DNA of 64,000 bases from Neckera pumila (GCA_963969595.1 OZ018411.1:4838501-4902500), one strand, 5' to 3'; shown: positions 1 through 17,500, numbered from the stretch's first letter. The notes: generated from the sequence alone by a model not told the origin. Numbers and translations are program-made.

Positions 1-52
1 AGAGCAATTCGGAAAAGCAACAACATGAGGGAGAGAGTTTACTGAGACGCAC

Positions 53-2932
53 CTCCCAATACGAAGGCGTCAGGGAGACTAGATCATAAGTAGGGGCCTC
101 TGCCGCTACACTTCGACTACCAGTGGAAGGGTCAAACGAGACAATGCCGGTACAGCCTTCAAACTTTACAGCTCCAGGTCCAGAACCATTCAGTGCTCGA
201 AAAACATTCTCTTTGGTGACGGTCACATTTGCCTTAATGAGGTCATCGACAATGAAGAAGAAAGTTTGCACAGCGTCAATCAGGTGAGGTACGTATGAAC
301 GCGTTCTATTTTTTCCTTCAGAAGGAAAGCCTGGATAATTTTTAGCTTTCCAGTAAGTGTAAAACTTCTCACAAGCACGGTTGTTGAGGATGTCGCCACC
401 TGAAACCATTGTCAAGATTCGAGAATGTCATACCAAACTTGTTTGACGCAGCAAAATCTCTTCACTGACAGTAACCTTTGCATCTCTCTGTAATTTAAGA
501 GGCTTAACAGAAAGACAGGCATCCCATGAGCTGGGTCTTCCACTTATTGCATCTTGATCCTATAAGCCTGTGGGCCACTACGTTAGAGTTAACATGTTAA
601 TCTTAGAAAAACCACACCTAAGTGTAGCGTTGTTCAGCTTCCGCGCAACTTTCAAGAAATTCAGATCCTTTCAGCTTTGTCAACAGATTGTAACGTTTAC
701 ACAGGATACTATGCTCCAAGCAAGGTTGCGCAATACACCTACCATGAGGAGACACTCCAATTTCTCCTTGCAGGGAGTTCACCAAATTAGGATCTGCAGC
801 AAACCAACAACACTTCGAAATTCAGTAAAAGAAACACATCATTAACATCCTCTGAAGTACTCAAGTTTGCTAATTAGGATTTCTTCTCAATTTTGATAGG
901 TACACGTGTGTCAGGATGAAAGAGTCACACCTGTTGCGTTCGTATCTGCAGGATCAAAAGCCGTTACTCCATCTGTCCCGAAATACCAAAATGGAAATCT
1001 TATCCTGTCCTGTACATGAAGAGGGGTATTGTTATTCAAACCCCTGAACATTTTTAAAGACAGCAGAAATAACAATTATACCAACGAATAACAAATTAGA
1101 AAAGAGATGCAGACATCACGTTTACTTCCACTCCATCTACATCGCAGGATACAAACCCTGATGCAAATCCCAGTTCGTACCAATCCATAAGCAGCTCTCC
1201 AAATATCATAAGCCTGAATTGGTTGCACAGCCATGATCACAAACTCATCCTTTCCAACTTTATCAAGGACACCCGCAAGCTCATTAGTGTCAATAGTTGA
1301 ATTGTCTCCCAAGTGGAGAAGATACGTATTTACAGTTGCCAAGGTACCCACCGCCTGCAAGTGGAGAACGACGCTCATGAGTACAATAAAGCTGTGATAT
1401 GGCAGAAATCATGACTCATAGCGGGAACACCTGTAGCATTTTCAACCGCATCGCCCTCGTTCCAACTGAGATAACCAACGAGGACGACTAATTCCTGTAT
1501 GCTTTGGCGACTAAGGTGAGAGTGGGACTGCATTGACAACGCATGGATGCATCAGCACACAATATCAAGCGAAATAGTACTGACCTCGGCAATGTTCATG
1601 CCCAGGTTCATGCTGTAGTACTGCTGAGTTGTCAGCACAGTGAGACGCTTGATTTTCAATTGCGCCACCTGAGATCAAGTTCACGTTAGAAAAACAGCGC
1701 AACAAAGATGACAAGTCATGAATGTCACAAAATGTCCATTTTTGGAGGAAAGAACTAGATGCTAGCAACCACTGAATTACGTATTCGATTGTGGCCCTCG
1801 TAAGCTATGCGACAAATCAGGATGACACATATCTGATCACCTGGTGCAAATCTATATCGATAGACAGTCCATATGATACACCAAAAACTCGTATCCATCA
1901 ATAAAAATACAACTGCATCTGCACCAACTCCTCACGACCACCAAAGTAATGTAGCGAAAAGACACTTACACTGGAGGCAATGGCTGCTGCCTGATACCTG
2001 TCGCTGAAACTGCAATAGGAAGACAAAGACAGATCCATCACCACCACCAAGCAACTAACAATTGAACACAATCAGTTCCATCGAGTCCTGTCCCAAGCTG
2101 ATTGAATAAGGCTCCAACTGCTGTAGAGATTAGTAATGGGCAAGCATTTAAGGCGATTCTAGGTTGATTTAACGCCAATGAAGCTTTTGTTGTACGCTCC
2201 GTTTGTAGATCTCAGTGGAAAATACTAAGATTCACGTGTCCAATGCCTAAGAGTAAGAATAGTAGTCCAGACGGAGTCAAAGCTTACACTGTGCGGAAAA
2301 ATGTTGGGAAGTTCGCTCGATTGGAGAGGCTCTCTGCAGTGGCAGCAAAGGAAACAAGCGGATACTTTTGTTCAACAAAAACCCGACCAGCTGACATAGC
2401 TGCATCGGAGCAAGCGGGGCCCACTCCACCGATCAGAGGGGGAACTATGGACGGCCGAAGAAGGGTCGCAGCAGCCATATCCCCCATTTGCCAGTCACAT
2501 TCAGTGTTCCGGCGATTCTGAATCAGCTGATACGATTTGGTGCGTTCGGAGTTCATCACCTCTAGAGCCACGATGAATGCAGAATTCCTGAATGTAGGAC
2601 CACCCACGAGTACCAGCATTCAGTTTTTTTTGTGGAGCTTGGAAGAGGACAAGCGTGAACGATACATGAGACCCATCACTCTACCAATAACTTAAACACA
2701 ATCAGTTAGGTATAGCATTACCACTTTCAATTGAAGTAGGTCAAGATTCATGGCTTTGATGTAGAAGAACTCACCATTCAATGGATAGGCTAGTGGGAAT
2801 GACGGAATCTGGTGAAGGCGCCAGAAAACCTAAGCTGTAGTTTGCTTTCTGAGCTCTTCCACCTCTCAAGCCTAGGCATAAGACTGCTACGAACAGAGCG
2901 AAAACACAGTGGTCCCTATTTCTTTCCATCAT
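53..2932 (-). CDS. ANF/GABA-B-type receptor, N-terminal ligand-binding region (gene runs off the left edge)
   Basis: I read seven exons on the minus strand: 2932-2775, 2587-2288, 2009-1970, 1668-1585, 1354-1181, 1009-931 and 399-53. All have GT-AG borders and keep one frame for 394 codons. The chosen start opens a typical signal peptide (residues 1-28, hydrophobic core FALFVAVLCLGL, cleavage after GGRAQ). The mature part is a periplasmic-binding-protein type I (ANF receptor) fold. It has NTECDWQMGDMAAA and GGVGPACSDAA (GPACS about residues 109-113), then PLVSFAATAESLS and FPTFFRTVFSDRYQAAAIA, lobe-2 strands RLTVLTTQQYYSMNLGMN and FVIMAVQ, and FWYFGTDGVTAFDP. This layout is that of the ligand-binding domain of class C GPCRs (GABA-B) and receptor guanylate cyclases. 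The transmembrane and effector part lies left of the window, so the two cannot be told apart. Plant glutamate-receptor-like channels carry the same fold, but the GPACS and FFRTVFSDRYQ motifs look more GABA-B/ANP-like to me. Confidence 0.82.
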
Positions 2933-3091
2933 GTGCAACAGAACTTGTGAAATCCTCCTTGTTTCAACGTCCCTGGAATCCAGAAATGATTCTTCGAAAT
3001 TTAACAGAGGCTTGACATTGATTCTTGACCGGTAATTACAAAAGAGGCTGAAGGAGCAGGCGAGCTTATCAAAAGGAGAGTTGTTCTCTGG

Positions 3092-3268
3092 CTACATTGT
3101 GCATCTGGATCCCTCGACTTGGCTCTCGATCGTCGAATAAAAATGACTCACTGCACGATTTTCCAGACGGAAGATAAGAAAAAGGACGAATGAGACGATT
3201 GTTGCAACGACCACGAGCAATCTAAACCCTAAATAAGCGAACTTTTGAGGCCGCGTGACATTCTCCAT
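3092..3268 (-). other. Upstream ORF or alternative first exon with hydrophobic segment
   Basis: A 58-codon ORF on the minus strand lies upstream of the receptor start. It begins MENVTRPQKF and contains a strong hydrophobic stretch (LLVVVATIVSFVLFLIF) followed by RLENRA. A consensus donor, GTGAGT, follows directly after the RA codons. It could be an alternative first exon supplying a signal anchor, a translated upstream ORF, or chance. The receptor exon 2932-2775 has its own good signal peptide, so I do not add this piece to the CDS. Confidence 0.3.
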
Positions 3269-3269
3269 T

Positions 3270-5150
3270 CAGCAAGAAATTAGGAACAATCTCTCGAAAT
3301 ACAGAAATGAAACAAAATTCGTTTACGACCTACTCCGATATGGAGCTGGAGCAAAAGAATCACAGTTGTTCTCGAGCCGCTCTAAGAAACACAAACGACC
3401 AGGAACATCAGCCTGCTGCTGAAGAAGAATAACAACGGATTAGGAAACCACGGAAGGCTGCAATGTGCGCTGCAAGCCTGTTCGCTCCAAGTGCGCGACC
3501 AACTTCAACGCTCACACTACCTACATTGGCACCACCGCATCCCAGAGAGTCGACAAATTGACTACAGCGTAAAACTCCAACACTAGCTACTCCGAGTGAA
3601 GGCCGAAGTCCAGTACCGTCCACAGCTCCTCCCTCCTCTGGCAGACGTAAGAGAGATAAGGAAGGAAGATTGGAAGTAGCTACGATAGTAGCAGATCGAA
3701 GGAGAGACAAAGCAGACAACGGAGCGGCAAGAGCATCGAGGTAGGGAAATCAAATAACCGCCGCATTAGCTGTAGGTTTTGGAGGAGCTACTCACCCAAA
3801 CCAGCAGCGTAGCCCAGGATTTATTCACAACAAGATCACCTTCACTTCCAAGGTTTCGAAACCAAACAGGAAATAAACGGTAGCTAGGGTGGAAGCTCCA
3901 ATACAGAAGACATTTGATACCTTGCTTGGTGCAGCAGCAGCAGCAGCAGCAGCATCCGTGGTGGCGATAGGTTAAGATTTAACTTGACTTAAGCTTAACG
4001 AGTGTTGGATACACGGTGAAGAAGCCAAGCCAAGCCAAGCCAAGCCAAGAGCCAAGCCAAGCCACAGTGCCAGAGAATAGTTTGCAGGCAGGCACGCAAT
4101 CAATGATTTTGGCTAGCGACAAAACAAATGTTGTATCTTCCGTCTTCTGCACCTCTGCACCTTTCCTGACAACTGATTGACTATCGTAATGGCCTGGCTG
4201 GACCTTTCGAAGTTAGTGCGCCGTCCAAGTCGTGCGAAGAATATCCAAGCTTAAGTTATTATCACCACGGACGTGGTGTCCGTCCGTCCCGCCGTCCTTC
4301 GTCTCTCTCTCCCCAATTCTCCAGCTCGCTCAAAACCTCTCTACTGTAAGCTTAACTGAACTTATGTAAATTACTGCGGGCAGGCAGGCCTGCACGGCAG
4401 TCCGTACGTGTCGGTTTCAGCGCTCGTCTCCGACCACCACGTGCAATGCCTCGAGTGTCCGATTCGATTCAAATTACATTAACTTATTCGAAGTTAACGC
4501 TTGAGCTCCGTCGCACGCCCGGCGCACTGCCTCCACAACAGCCTTCCCGCGTCCCCGGGCAGTAAGATCAGCCCAGCCCAGCCCAGCCCAGCCCAGCCAT
4601 TTTGAAATATGAAATGAGCGAGCAGCGCCGTTGACGAACTGAAGACGGAAGCGAAGTTACAGTCCTTGACTCCCTTCAGGCTTCAGGCTCCATAACTTCT
4701 TGACGACAGACGGAAGGGACAGAGCCAGTGCGTGGGTCCCCGCCTGGCTGGCTGGGAGCCTGGGACTCCTGTAACTTCGTCCTGTCCGTCACCCCATTTG
4801 AAGCAAGGTGGTGGAAATCCGTCAGGCGCACTACTTGAGCAACTGATGAGTCAAGACAACAGGGCTTAATAATTGCACTGGAACTAAGTTACTAAACTAG
4901 GAAACTGGGGGAGCGGGAGTGCGGGACTGGCTTGATACCAAGGACCTCCTCCCCAGCTCCGCTTGTCGCCGTCATGCCTGTCCGCTCTCCCCTCCTGCTT
5001 GGCTTGGCTTGCATTGCATTGCATTGAGTTAGGTAGGGCTGTAGGGGAGTCGCCGACTCGCAATGGGTTGAGCGAACGTGCTGAACTTTTTTGTCTTCAC
5101 CATTGTCCATTTTCAGTGGGGAAGAAAGCCCAGTGAGTTTGCTGAATCAG
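3270..5150. promoter_or_regulatory. GC-richer region upstream of the receptor gene, with microsatellites
   Basis: No convincing coding exon. Base composition is clearly less AT-rich than the intergenic DNA to the right, as expected of a 5' UTR/promoter for the minus-strand receptor gene. It holds short tandem repeats: eight GCA units at 3931-3954, an AAGCC/GCCAA array at about 4022-4064 and a GCCCA array at about 4571-4599. No core promoter element could be assigned with confidence. Confidence 0.35.
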
Positions 5151-6546
5151 TGATCTTTAGCCACAACAAGGGTTCAGTGAGTACCGACGTGAACGTGACT
5201 CCCCTGCTGTGACTCCCCCATTATCTCCCTTCACAGGGCTCTGTAGATGCTTGCGAGCTAGCCCGGAGTCCCGGGAACTAATTTGCAATGAAGACTGGAA
5301 CCATTGCATAAAAATTTCTTCACAAAATTTCAAGGCACCACCATTACATGAATTTGCATTTGATCCGAGGAGCGACAGCAAAAGAACGGTCAAGTATCTC
5401 TTCTTCACATTGAAAAGTCAAGTCGCTTACTCACCCTTTAAGAAAAACTTGAAATTCATAACTTATTCATTCTATGTTCAAATAAGAAAGGGGCGTTGAA
5501 ACTGGTTTTGAAAGGGGAGATGAAAACTATAGCCTCTGTGGAAGGAGAACCAAGCATGTTGCGAACCAAGATTTTAACAATTCAAAAAATGCTCAAACTC
5601 TTAGGGAAAGGGCTTGGATTCCCCTTAACCCTATTGGAGGACAAACCCTATGACCATGCAATTGAACTTGAAATTCCTTCTTACTACATGCTCCATTGTA
5701 CTTCTACAAATGAAAGTGTTTTCTTCGTTTTATTTTTAGCAATGAAATCACATGTCTCCTATATGTCATACAATTTTCAGAATTTTTTTATAACTATTTG
5801 AAGGCACTGTGAATTGGGGAAAAAAAGTGAATAAAATTCATATTGAGTAGAAAATGCAGTCAAAAAATCTGAAATTTCTCCCAATATATACTCATTTGAA
5901 ATCATTTGTAAGTCCACTTTCTGGTTCCATTGATCTAAAAGGGAGACTCAAACCCAGACGCGCCCTAATCTGTATTCTATTGGAGTTGGAATCCTCTTGC
6001 AAATGGGACCACCAACACATCAAAAAATTCCAGTCGAACAAGAGAAACTAATCAGAACACCTGAAAAGCCCTGGAAATGGTGTTTTCGAGAGGGACTTCG
6101 TTGTAGACAGATGAGAATCCAATTCGTCTTCCTCTTCAACAGCAAGTTGGATTTAAACGATTTCAAGGGCTGACCGATTCTTCGCAAAGGACATCAGAAA
6201 TTGTAAATTTGGCGAGGAGAAATACTTTTCTTCTAAGGAGATTGAAATTCAAGGACAGCGGTAGGAGAGTTCCTATTCTGTTTGCACAACGAAGGACACT
6301 CGCATGGCAGACACAAATGCAAGGCAACAGCTTGGGAATACAAGGGAGAGCGCACAATACTGTGTAAAGCCACCAGAAAATGCATCACTGTAGCGATTCA
6401 CCAACTTTACTGCTTTTCATTCTAAGACCTCACAGACGGCAAATGAGAGTGAAGTAACAAAATAGGCAAAACTATAACTAAGTTGATTAGGAGAAAATCA
6501 AAAGAACTAATACAAGCAGCAGTTGGCTGCTGAGTAAATATCCCAC
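5151..6546. other. Intergenic, no gene seen
   Basis: Between the receptor upstream region and the stop codon of glutathione reductase. The left 300 bases are GC-richer and the rest is AT-rich. Open frames are short and without recognisable motifs. The right end is expected to contain the 3' UTR of the reductase. Confidence 0.5.
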
Positions 6547-11979
<5,433 letters not shown>

Positions 11980-12500
11980 CGCTTCCCCTTCCTTAGGTCC
12001 CCGCGCCCCTGCACCACGTCCAATTCAACTGAATCCTTCTCCACGACCAATGACCTCAATGTTCTACAGAAGCGTGCACCAATCGACCAATTCATTAGAA
12101 TCTGTGCAAGAGCACCACGACGAACCAAACCTAAAACAAGAAAGCTCGATTCCACCGTTCAGCGCACAATCCTCCCAAGCCCCTGGGTCGCGAATAATCT
12201 CAAAAATTCTCCACGAATTCGGCATGCAATGAAAATCTTGCACTAGCAACCGACTTACCTGGAACGGAAACCACGAGAACTCGCAAATCGCCAACAAATC
12301 CTGTTCTCGACAACCCCGAGAGACCGATGCGAGTCCTCCTGCCTCCAGTGCGCAGTCGAGAAGGGACCCAAAGCCATGGAGACGAAGTGTCCATCACCGT
12401 GGAAACGACGATGAACGGACGGTGTGAAAACGCCATCCGGGAGTAACCAACCAGGTCTCGCCCGGCTGACGGGGCTCACCACGTCAATAGTAGGGGTAAG
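11980..12500 (-). promoter_or_regulatory. Upstream region of glutathione reductase, containing a repeated sequence
   Basis: The region immediately upstream of the reductase start is GC-richer than the flanking DNA and is the likely 5' UTR/promoter. Bases about 12281-12490 recur, diverged, at about 16558-16637 and 16923-17090. Open frames in this stretch are not kept between the copies, so they are not genes. Either part of the reductase promoter was duplicated or a repeat supplied this part of the promoter. Confidence 0.45.
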
Positions 12501-14790
12501 GTGAAAACAACCTATACCCAACCAGGGTCTGAAACCCAACCTGTAGCATGCACGTATTTCCAACCAAAGCTGGAATAGATTTAACCCTGGAACGCCGCAG
12601 ACACCATTCCTTGGCGTTCCAACAACAATACTGTTGAGTGAAGCGGAGTTCAAAAGCATTTTTTCATCCTCCTTTTCCTTGTTGACCTTTCACATTGGGT
12701 TATGAAGAGTATCCAATTGAGTTTGTACTTTTTCCAATTTTTGTCTTCACAAAAATGAGAAGCTATTAAAAAAAACGGATTACACAATATGTTATTTTAG
12801 AGTTTTGGGAAGTTGTTGCTCCTTGCTTTAAATCTGAAATTTCTCCACAAAAACAATATTTTTTGAATTTGAGTCAAACTAACAAAATGAAGGTCATCCA
12901 CTCTAGTTTCTACTCCAATTTGAATTTAAAAAAAATTCCAAATATTGCATATTTTATTACAATTTGAACATTGGGTGTATTTTCAATGTCTATTGTTTTC
13001 TAATTATAGAATGATACGGAAATTGAGTTTACACCATGATGTTTGTCATTGTGATGTACACTTATGGTGAAATTTCAGATTTTTTGAAATATTTTTCTAT
13101 TTAATATGATTTTTCTTCACTTTTTCTTCAAAAATTCTTCAAAAAATTAATTTTCTACCAAAAAATCTAAATTTTTTCTGAAGTAAAGAAGACATGTACT
13201 TTCATCTCTGAAAAATAAATATAAAATTTTTCATATATATCTAGTTGCAAAATGGTAGCAAATTGAGTGATGGACAGTGAGGTTTGAAATCAATGGTCAT
13301 AGGTCTGTCATTTAGGGGTTGAGGTAGATCTCCCATTTCTGATCATCTTCCCATTTGCCTGCAAGTAGGGGAAGTAGGGTGTTCTCTTTTTGTGCAGGGA
13401 GAGAAGAAAAAACGATTAGATTTGATGCAATTTTGGCGCATTATGATTGGTTACAACGCTGAACAATTTTGCAACTAGTCTTTGATAAAAAAACAAGACA
13501 GCTTATAGGACCAAAGTGGAACAGAAGGAATCTTCAGCCCAAAAATTTGTAGTAATTACATTTCGCAAAGAAATTTTTGGAAAATTTGCAATCTTGGATC
13601 TTCCGGAATCTTATTTCCGCAACTTGAATTTTTTTTGCAATGAACTTATTCATGTTGCAACACTGTCGAATTGCTTAAGTGAGCAGAAATGGGGTTGGTT
13701 GCCTTATAACTGAAGATTGGAATGCTTTTTTTTCTCCTTTCAAGGTTGGAACTAAGAATGTCATGACACATGTTCTAAAGTGTTATAAAGTATGCAAAAA
13801 GTAGTCTCTTGATTGATTGGAATTGGAAGATTCTAAACACTAGATGTGGATTCAGACTACTTTTTGGCTTCCAAAAATCACAATAATTTCAGTTTTGGGA
13901 ATAAAACTACCAAAAAATTACAATCCCCATATTTCCTATTTTCCTACTTGGGAAAAATTTGCATTGCTTCATATTGTTCATGTTTCAAAATCGCTTAAAG
14001 GATCTGTTTCAAAATTGCTTAAAGGATCAGATAAGGTTGCAGGTTCCTCAGTTACAACCCCAAGATTTTCTCTGAGATTGGATTCAAGCGCACAAAATGG
14101 GGAGCTTTGGAGAGCCTTGGGGAGGTAGAAGCACCTAAATGTGACACTTTTTCAAGATCTACAGATCTTGAGGGTAGCTACAAAACAAAATGATATACGC
14201 TTGTTAGAAAATGGTATAGAAAACCAACAAAATTGGTTTCATATTTTTCCGAGCTTGTATGAATATAATATGAATTTTTGAAAACAACTCCCTAGATGCA
14301 CCTACTGTGAACACTAGACCTACACCAAAGTGGACTCACAAACATCCAAAAGAGACACACTTTAATCTTGGATTATGCATAGGTGATTAGCCAACGCAAA
14401 AACCTCCATCATAAAAGTGACAATTTCTTGGAGCTGCACTTGTCTACTTTGAGTCCCTCTATGTTATCTTTGGATCCACTTGTGCACGGATTTAGGTTGT
14501 TTTGTAGATGTCCCTAAACAACTTGTGTCCAAATTGGATGCTTCTACCTTATGTAGAAGAACTGTGACACCCCTTTTGCAGCCATGATGAAGTCCCAGAG
14601 AATGGTTCACCTGCATGGAGGGTGGGGTGGAGTAACTACACAAAGTTCGGATAGGATGGGATGGTGAAGCCGACAGAAATAAAATAAATTGGTGAAGTAG
14701 TGAAAGTACATAGCGGCGGCGGTGAAATCTATAGCAAAGAGGTGAAGAAATCCATGGCGTAAACTTCTTCATGCCCATTCTTGCCCAATG
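12501..14790. other. AT-rich intergenic DNA, no gene seen
   Basis: Mostly AT-rich with long A and T runs. Small open frames show no family motif. A sequence ATTTAGGGGTTGA near 13310 resembles a decayed end of the TTAA-flanked elements found elsewhere in the window, but no partner end was found. Confidence 0.4.
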
Positions 14791-14803
14791 GAGGAGAAGA
14801 ATG

Positions 14804-14897
14804 GCCAGTCTCAACCTTCACGGAATGGGCACCGCACAAGCTAAAGAGAGCTACTGCATAAGCACCACGTCCCCTTTTCGTGAAGGTTGAGACTGGC
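14804..14897. repeat. 19-base perfect inverted repeat (hairpin)
   Basis: GCCAGTCTCAACCTTCACG at 14804-14822 recurs as its exact reverse complement at 14879-14897, with a 56-base loop. Pairing weakens on both sides but continues partly. It may be the terminal part of a small fold-back element. It lies directly left of a piece (about 14928-15015) similar to 17085-17173. Confidence 0.7.
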
Positions 14898-15019
14898 ATG
14901 AAGAAGCAATGACTACCCCTAATAATACGTGTCAGCCCAAGGTCCTTTTGACAGAGACCGCCCACCGATCCAAACGCTCGTGAGTTCTGTGACTCAGCGA
15001 TTTGAATTTCCTGGCCAAT

Positions 15020-15257
15020 CATTATAAGAACCTTGCGTATTAGGTGATAGTATTGTAACCTAAGCCAATTCATTTTTGTGGATGCAAAATAAAACAACTT
15101 GGGTTTTTAAGTCAATAATAACGTCCAATGTAATATTTGGATATTACGTTGGATGTTATTATTGACATAAAAACACAAGTTGTTTTATTTTGTGTCCACA
15201 AAAATGCGTCTGCTTAAGTTATGCTAACGTCACTTAAAACGTGAGTTTCTTATAGTG
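15020..15257. mobile_element. Long fold-back (MITE-like) inverted repeat
   Basis: Two arms of roughly 115 bases are inverted copies around a small centre near 15138. The best part, with only a few mismatches over about 65 bases, contains AAAATAAAACAACTTG, GTCAATAATAAC and CCAATGTAATAT on the left and their complements on the right. Outer parts (TATAAGAA, TAAGC) still pair with more mismatches. This is the structure of a fold-back MITE, and its transcript would form a long hairpin. Confidence 0.8.
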
Positions 15258-15595
15258 AGTGGAGACGATGCAAGACATTAAATATAGGGCAATGCCCGAG
15301 GAAGAGGAGATTGTGCTAAAAAAAGGCCTAACAAGGAGGGTAGAGCCCAACGAGGAGGCTCTTTTTTAGCTAATCCCCAGCGACAAGCAACATTGCCCAG
15401 CATAAACCGCGAGTAAGAAACCCTACTCAAATAAATTTCCTTACAGTTGGCACTATGTGAGTGCCACGTGTCTGCTCGGTATAATGCAAATTAATAACTC
15501 CAGCTCGATATCAACAAGAATTTTTAGCTATTGCTTGGGAACAAATACATCTTTGAAGTATTTTTCCTTTACAATATTTTTTTTGTGGATCTTCT

Positions 15596-16528
15596 TTAAT
15601 CCCTTAATGTATTTGATTATATTTTCACCAAAAATGCTCCAAAATTGTCATTTCTAATACAAGTACAAAATTTTAGAAAAAAAACATTTTTTGGACATAT
15701 GTAACCATAAGATCTTGTAGTGTACTAGTTTGAGAAGATGTGGAAAATAATTTCAGAAATTTCCACCGTGCAGATTGCAAGATATTAGTGTTTGAATTGA
15801 GAAAAATTCTTTTTTTGTCCCTGCAAAAATCCGGGCAGCTGCACTTCACAAGGTCATATTTGTATGAAAAAATGTCCAAATTGGTGGTTAATCTTTGAGT
15901 TCATTTTTGAAGTCAAGTTGGCTATATGCTTGAAAAATTTAAGATCATTTGGAATTGTACAACATATAGGAAAAAAATAGTAAATAGGAAGAAGTAGAGA
16001 ATGATTCAAAACACTAAATTGTTAAGAATTCAATTATGGAATTGAAAAATGCCAATCTCAATGGTTGTAATGTTGTAATAAACAATCTATACCCAATAAT
16101 TTTATTTTTTTTCAAAAATATTGAAAATTGAATTAAACAAAGGACTTCAAGGTTTATTTTGCAATAGAGATTCTGTAACTACTTCAAACTAAAACTCCTC
16201 ATAATTTTCATCTCATTAATAAAAATGGAATGGTTAAAATCTTTCCATGTATATAAATCTAGAGAACTAATTTCAAATTTTTTTTTTATAAAAATGATTT
16301 TTTTAGAATTTTTGAGCTGCCCATTGAGCTGCCCGCCGAGCACTAAAAATCACATATCATATAATAATTTTTTTACCATGCAATCAAAAGTTTTGAAATT
16401 GTTGGGCCTTAAAGCTACTCCTTGGAAAAATGTTGTGTGAAAATTTCAAAGAAAATTCTAAAAAATCTATTTGAAAATACATGTTCTCTATATTGCCAAA
16501 AATTGGTGTTTGGGCAATTAGGGGTTAG
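15596..16528 (+). mobile_element. TTAA-flanked non-autonomous element, copy A
   Basis: Starts TTAATCCCTTAATG and ends with AATTAGGGGTTAG. The last four bases, TTAG, are a decayed TTAA. The 933-base interior is shared with copies B-F (for example CACCAAAAATGCTCC near the left end and GCAAGATATTAG further in). It has no coding capacity. The ends match TTAA-YCCCTAAA, the terminal signature of this family. Confidence 0.75.
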
Positions 16529-16557
16529 TTCCTTTTTCAAAACATAATGATGCAAAT

Positions 16558-17173
16558 TGCGCTAATCACCAACAGTTCCTATCAGTCTTGGCAACCTTGA
16601 CAAACCGATGTGAGTCCTCCTGCCTCCAATGCACAGTTGGGCTTCTTTTTTTGGCTTTTTGGTGCCATATTGCATTAGAAAAAAATAATTTGGCTAAAAA
16701 ATGACAAAAATTAAGAATCATTTTGCCAGAAAACTTCAGATTAAAAAAAAATCTTGGATAAAATGGCCAGATTGTGGATGAAAACAAAATTATATACATG
16801 TGATATGTGCTAATGTGATATTTTCTATCCAATATGTGGATGAATGCTGAAATTTTGAGCACCACTATAACATTTTACATTGCCACTTTGGCACTTCCTA
16901 AAAAATGAAAAAAAAAGTCCTGGTGCGCAGTCGAGAAGGGACCCAAAGCCGTGGAGACGGAGTGTCCATCACTGTGGAAATGACGATGAACGGGCGAGCA
17001 GCCGGCTCTCGTTCGATGACGACGGACGTTTGGCAACGCCATCCGGTCTCGCTCGGCTGACGGGGCTCGCCACGTCAATAGCAACACGTGTCGGCCCAAG
17101 GTCCTTTCGACGGAGACCGCCCGCCGGCCTGAGCGCTCGTGACGGAGTTTCCTCAGCAGTTTGAATTTCCTGG
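16558..17173. repeat. Diverged copy of the sequence upstream of glutathione reductase, split by a MITE
   Basis: The stretches 16558-16637 and 16923-17090 together match about 12281-12490. The right part (17085-17173, with CGGCCCAAGGTCCTTT and TTTGAATTTCCTGG) also matches 14928-15015. This is a dispersed repeat with at least three partial copies. Its open frames are not conserved between copies. Confidence 0.7.
16638..16922. mobile_element. 285-base MITE with 9-base target duplication (MULE-like)
   Basis: The element interrupts the repeat above exactly between ATGCACAGT (16629-16637) and GTGCGCAGT (16923-16931). The uninterrupted copy at 12.35 kb has this 9-mer once. The ends are imperfect inverted repeats (GGGCTTCTTTTTTTGGC against AGGACTTTTTTTTTC). 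A 9-base duplication is typical of Mutator-like elements. It carries no transposase. Confidence 0.65.
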
Positions 17174-17500
17174 ACAGTGAAGACGATTACGTCAGTTTGT
17201 TGGTTCGGTGTATGCCTGTTTGGTCCATTGGTCCCTGTCCTCGGTCTTGGTCCCACCTGGATCGGTCGGTCCCGGTCGGCATTGCGAGATAAGGCTTCAG
17301 GGCTCTCGTAGTCTTGGAGTTGTCCTCACTTGCATGCTCCCTGTTGTCTCACCCAATCGTGCGGCGCCAAGTGAAGAAGCCGTTAAGCAATCCCCTGGCC
17401 GGCCTTGGGATGTCCCTTTGCACACCACTTTGGTCGGCATGTTACGCCAACAGTTGCATTGATCATGCAACATGAACAATAAAATATACTCCGTAATTCA
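17174..17500. other. Short GC-rich stretch, nature unknown
   Basis: About 300 bases of unusually GC-rich sequence for this neighbourhood, followed by AATAAA-containing AT-rich DNA. One 84-codon frame spans it, but nothing in it resembles a known domain. It may be the end of the dispersed repeat to its left. Confidence 0.3.

Noticed and set aside
12255..12659. 134-codon minus-strand frame upstream of glutathione reductase
   Set aside because: It lies in the repeat shared with 16.6-17.1 kb, where the frame is broken, and has no domain.
16875..17256. Overlapping frames of 74-95 codons on both strands
   Set aside because: High GC in a diverged repeat keeps frames open by chance. The protein sequences are not conserved between repeat copies.
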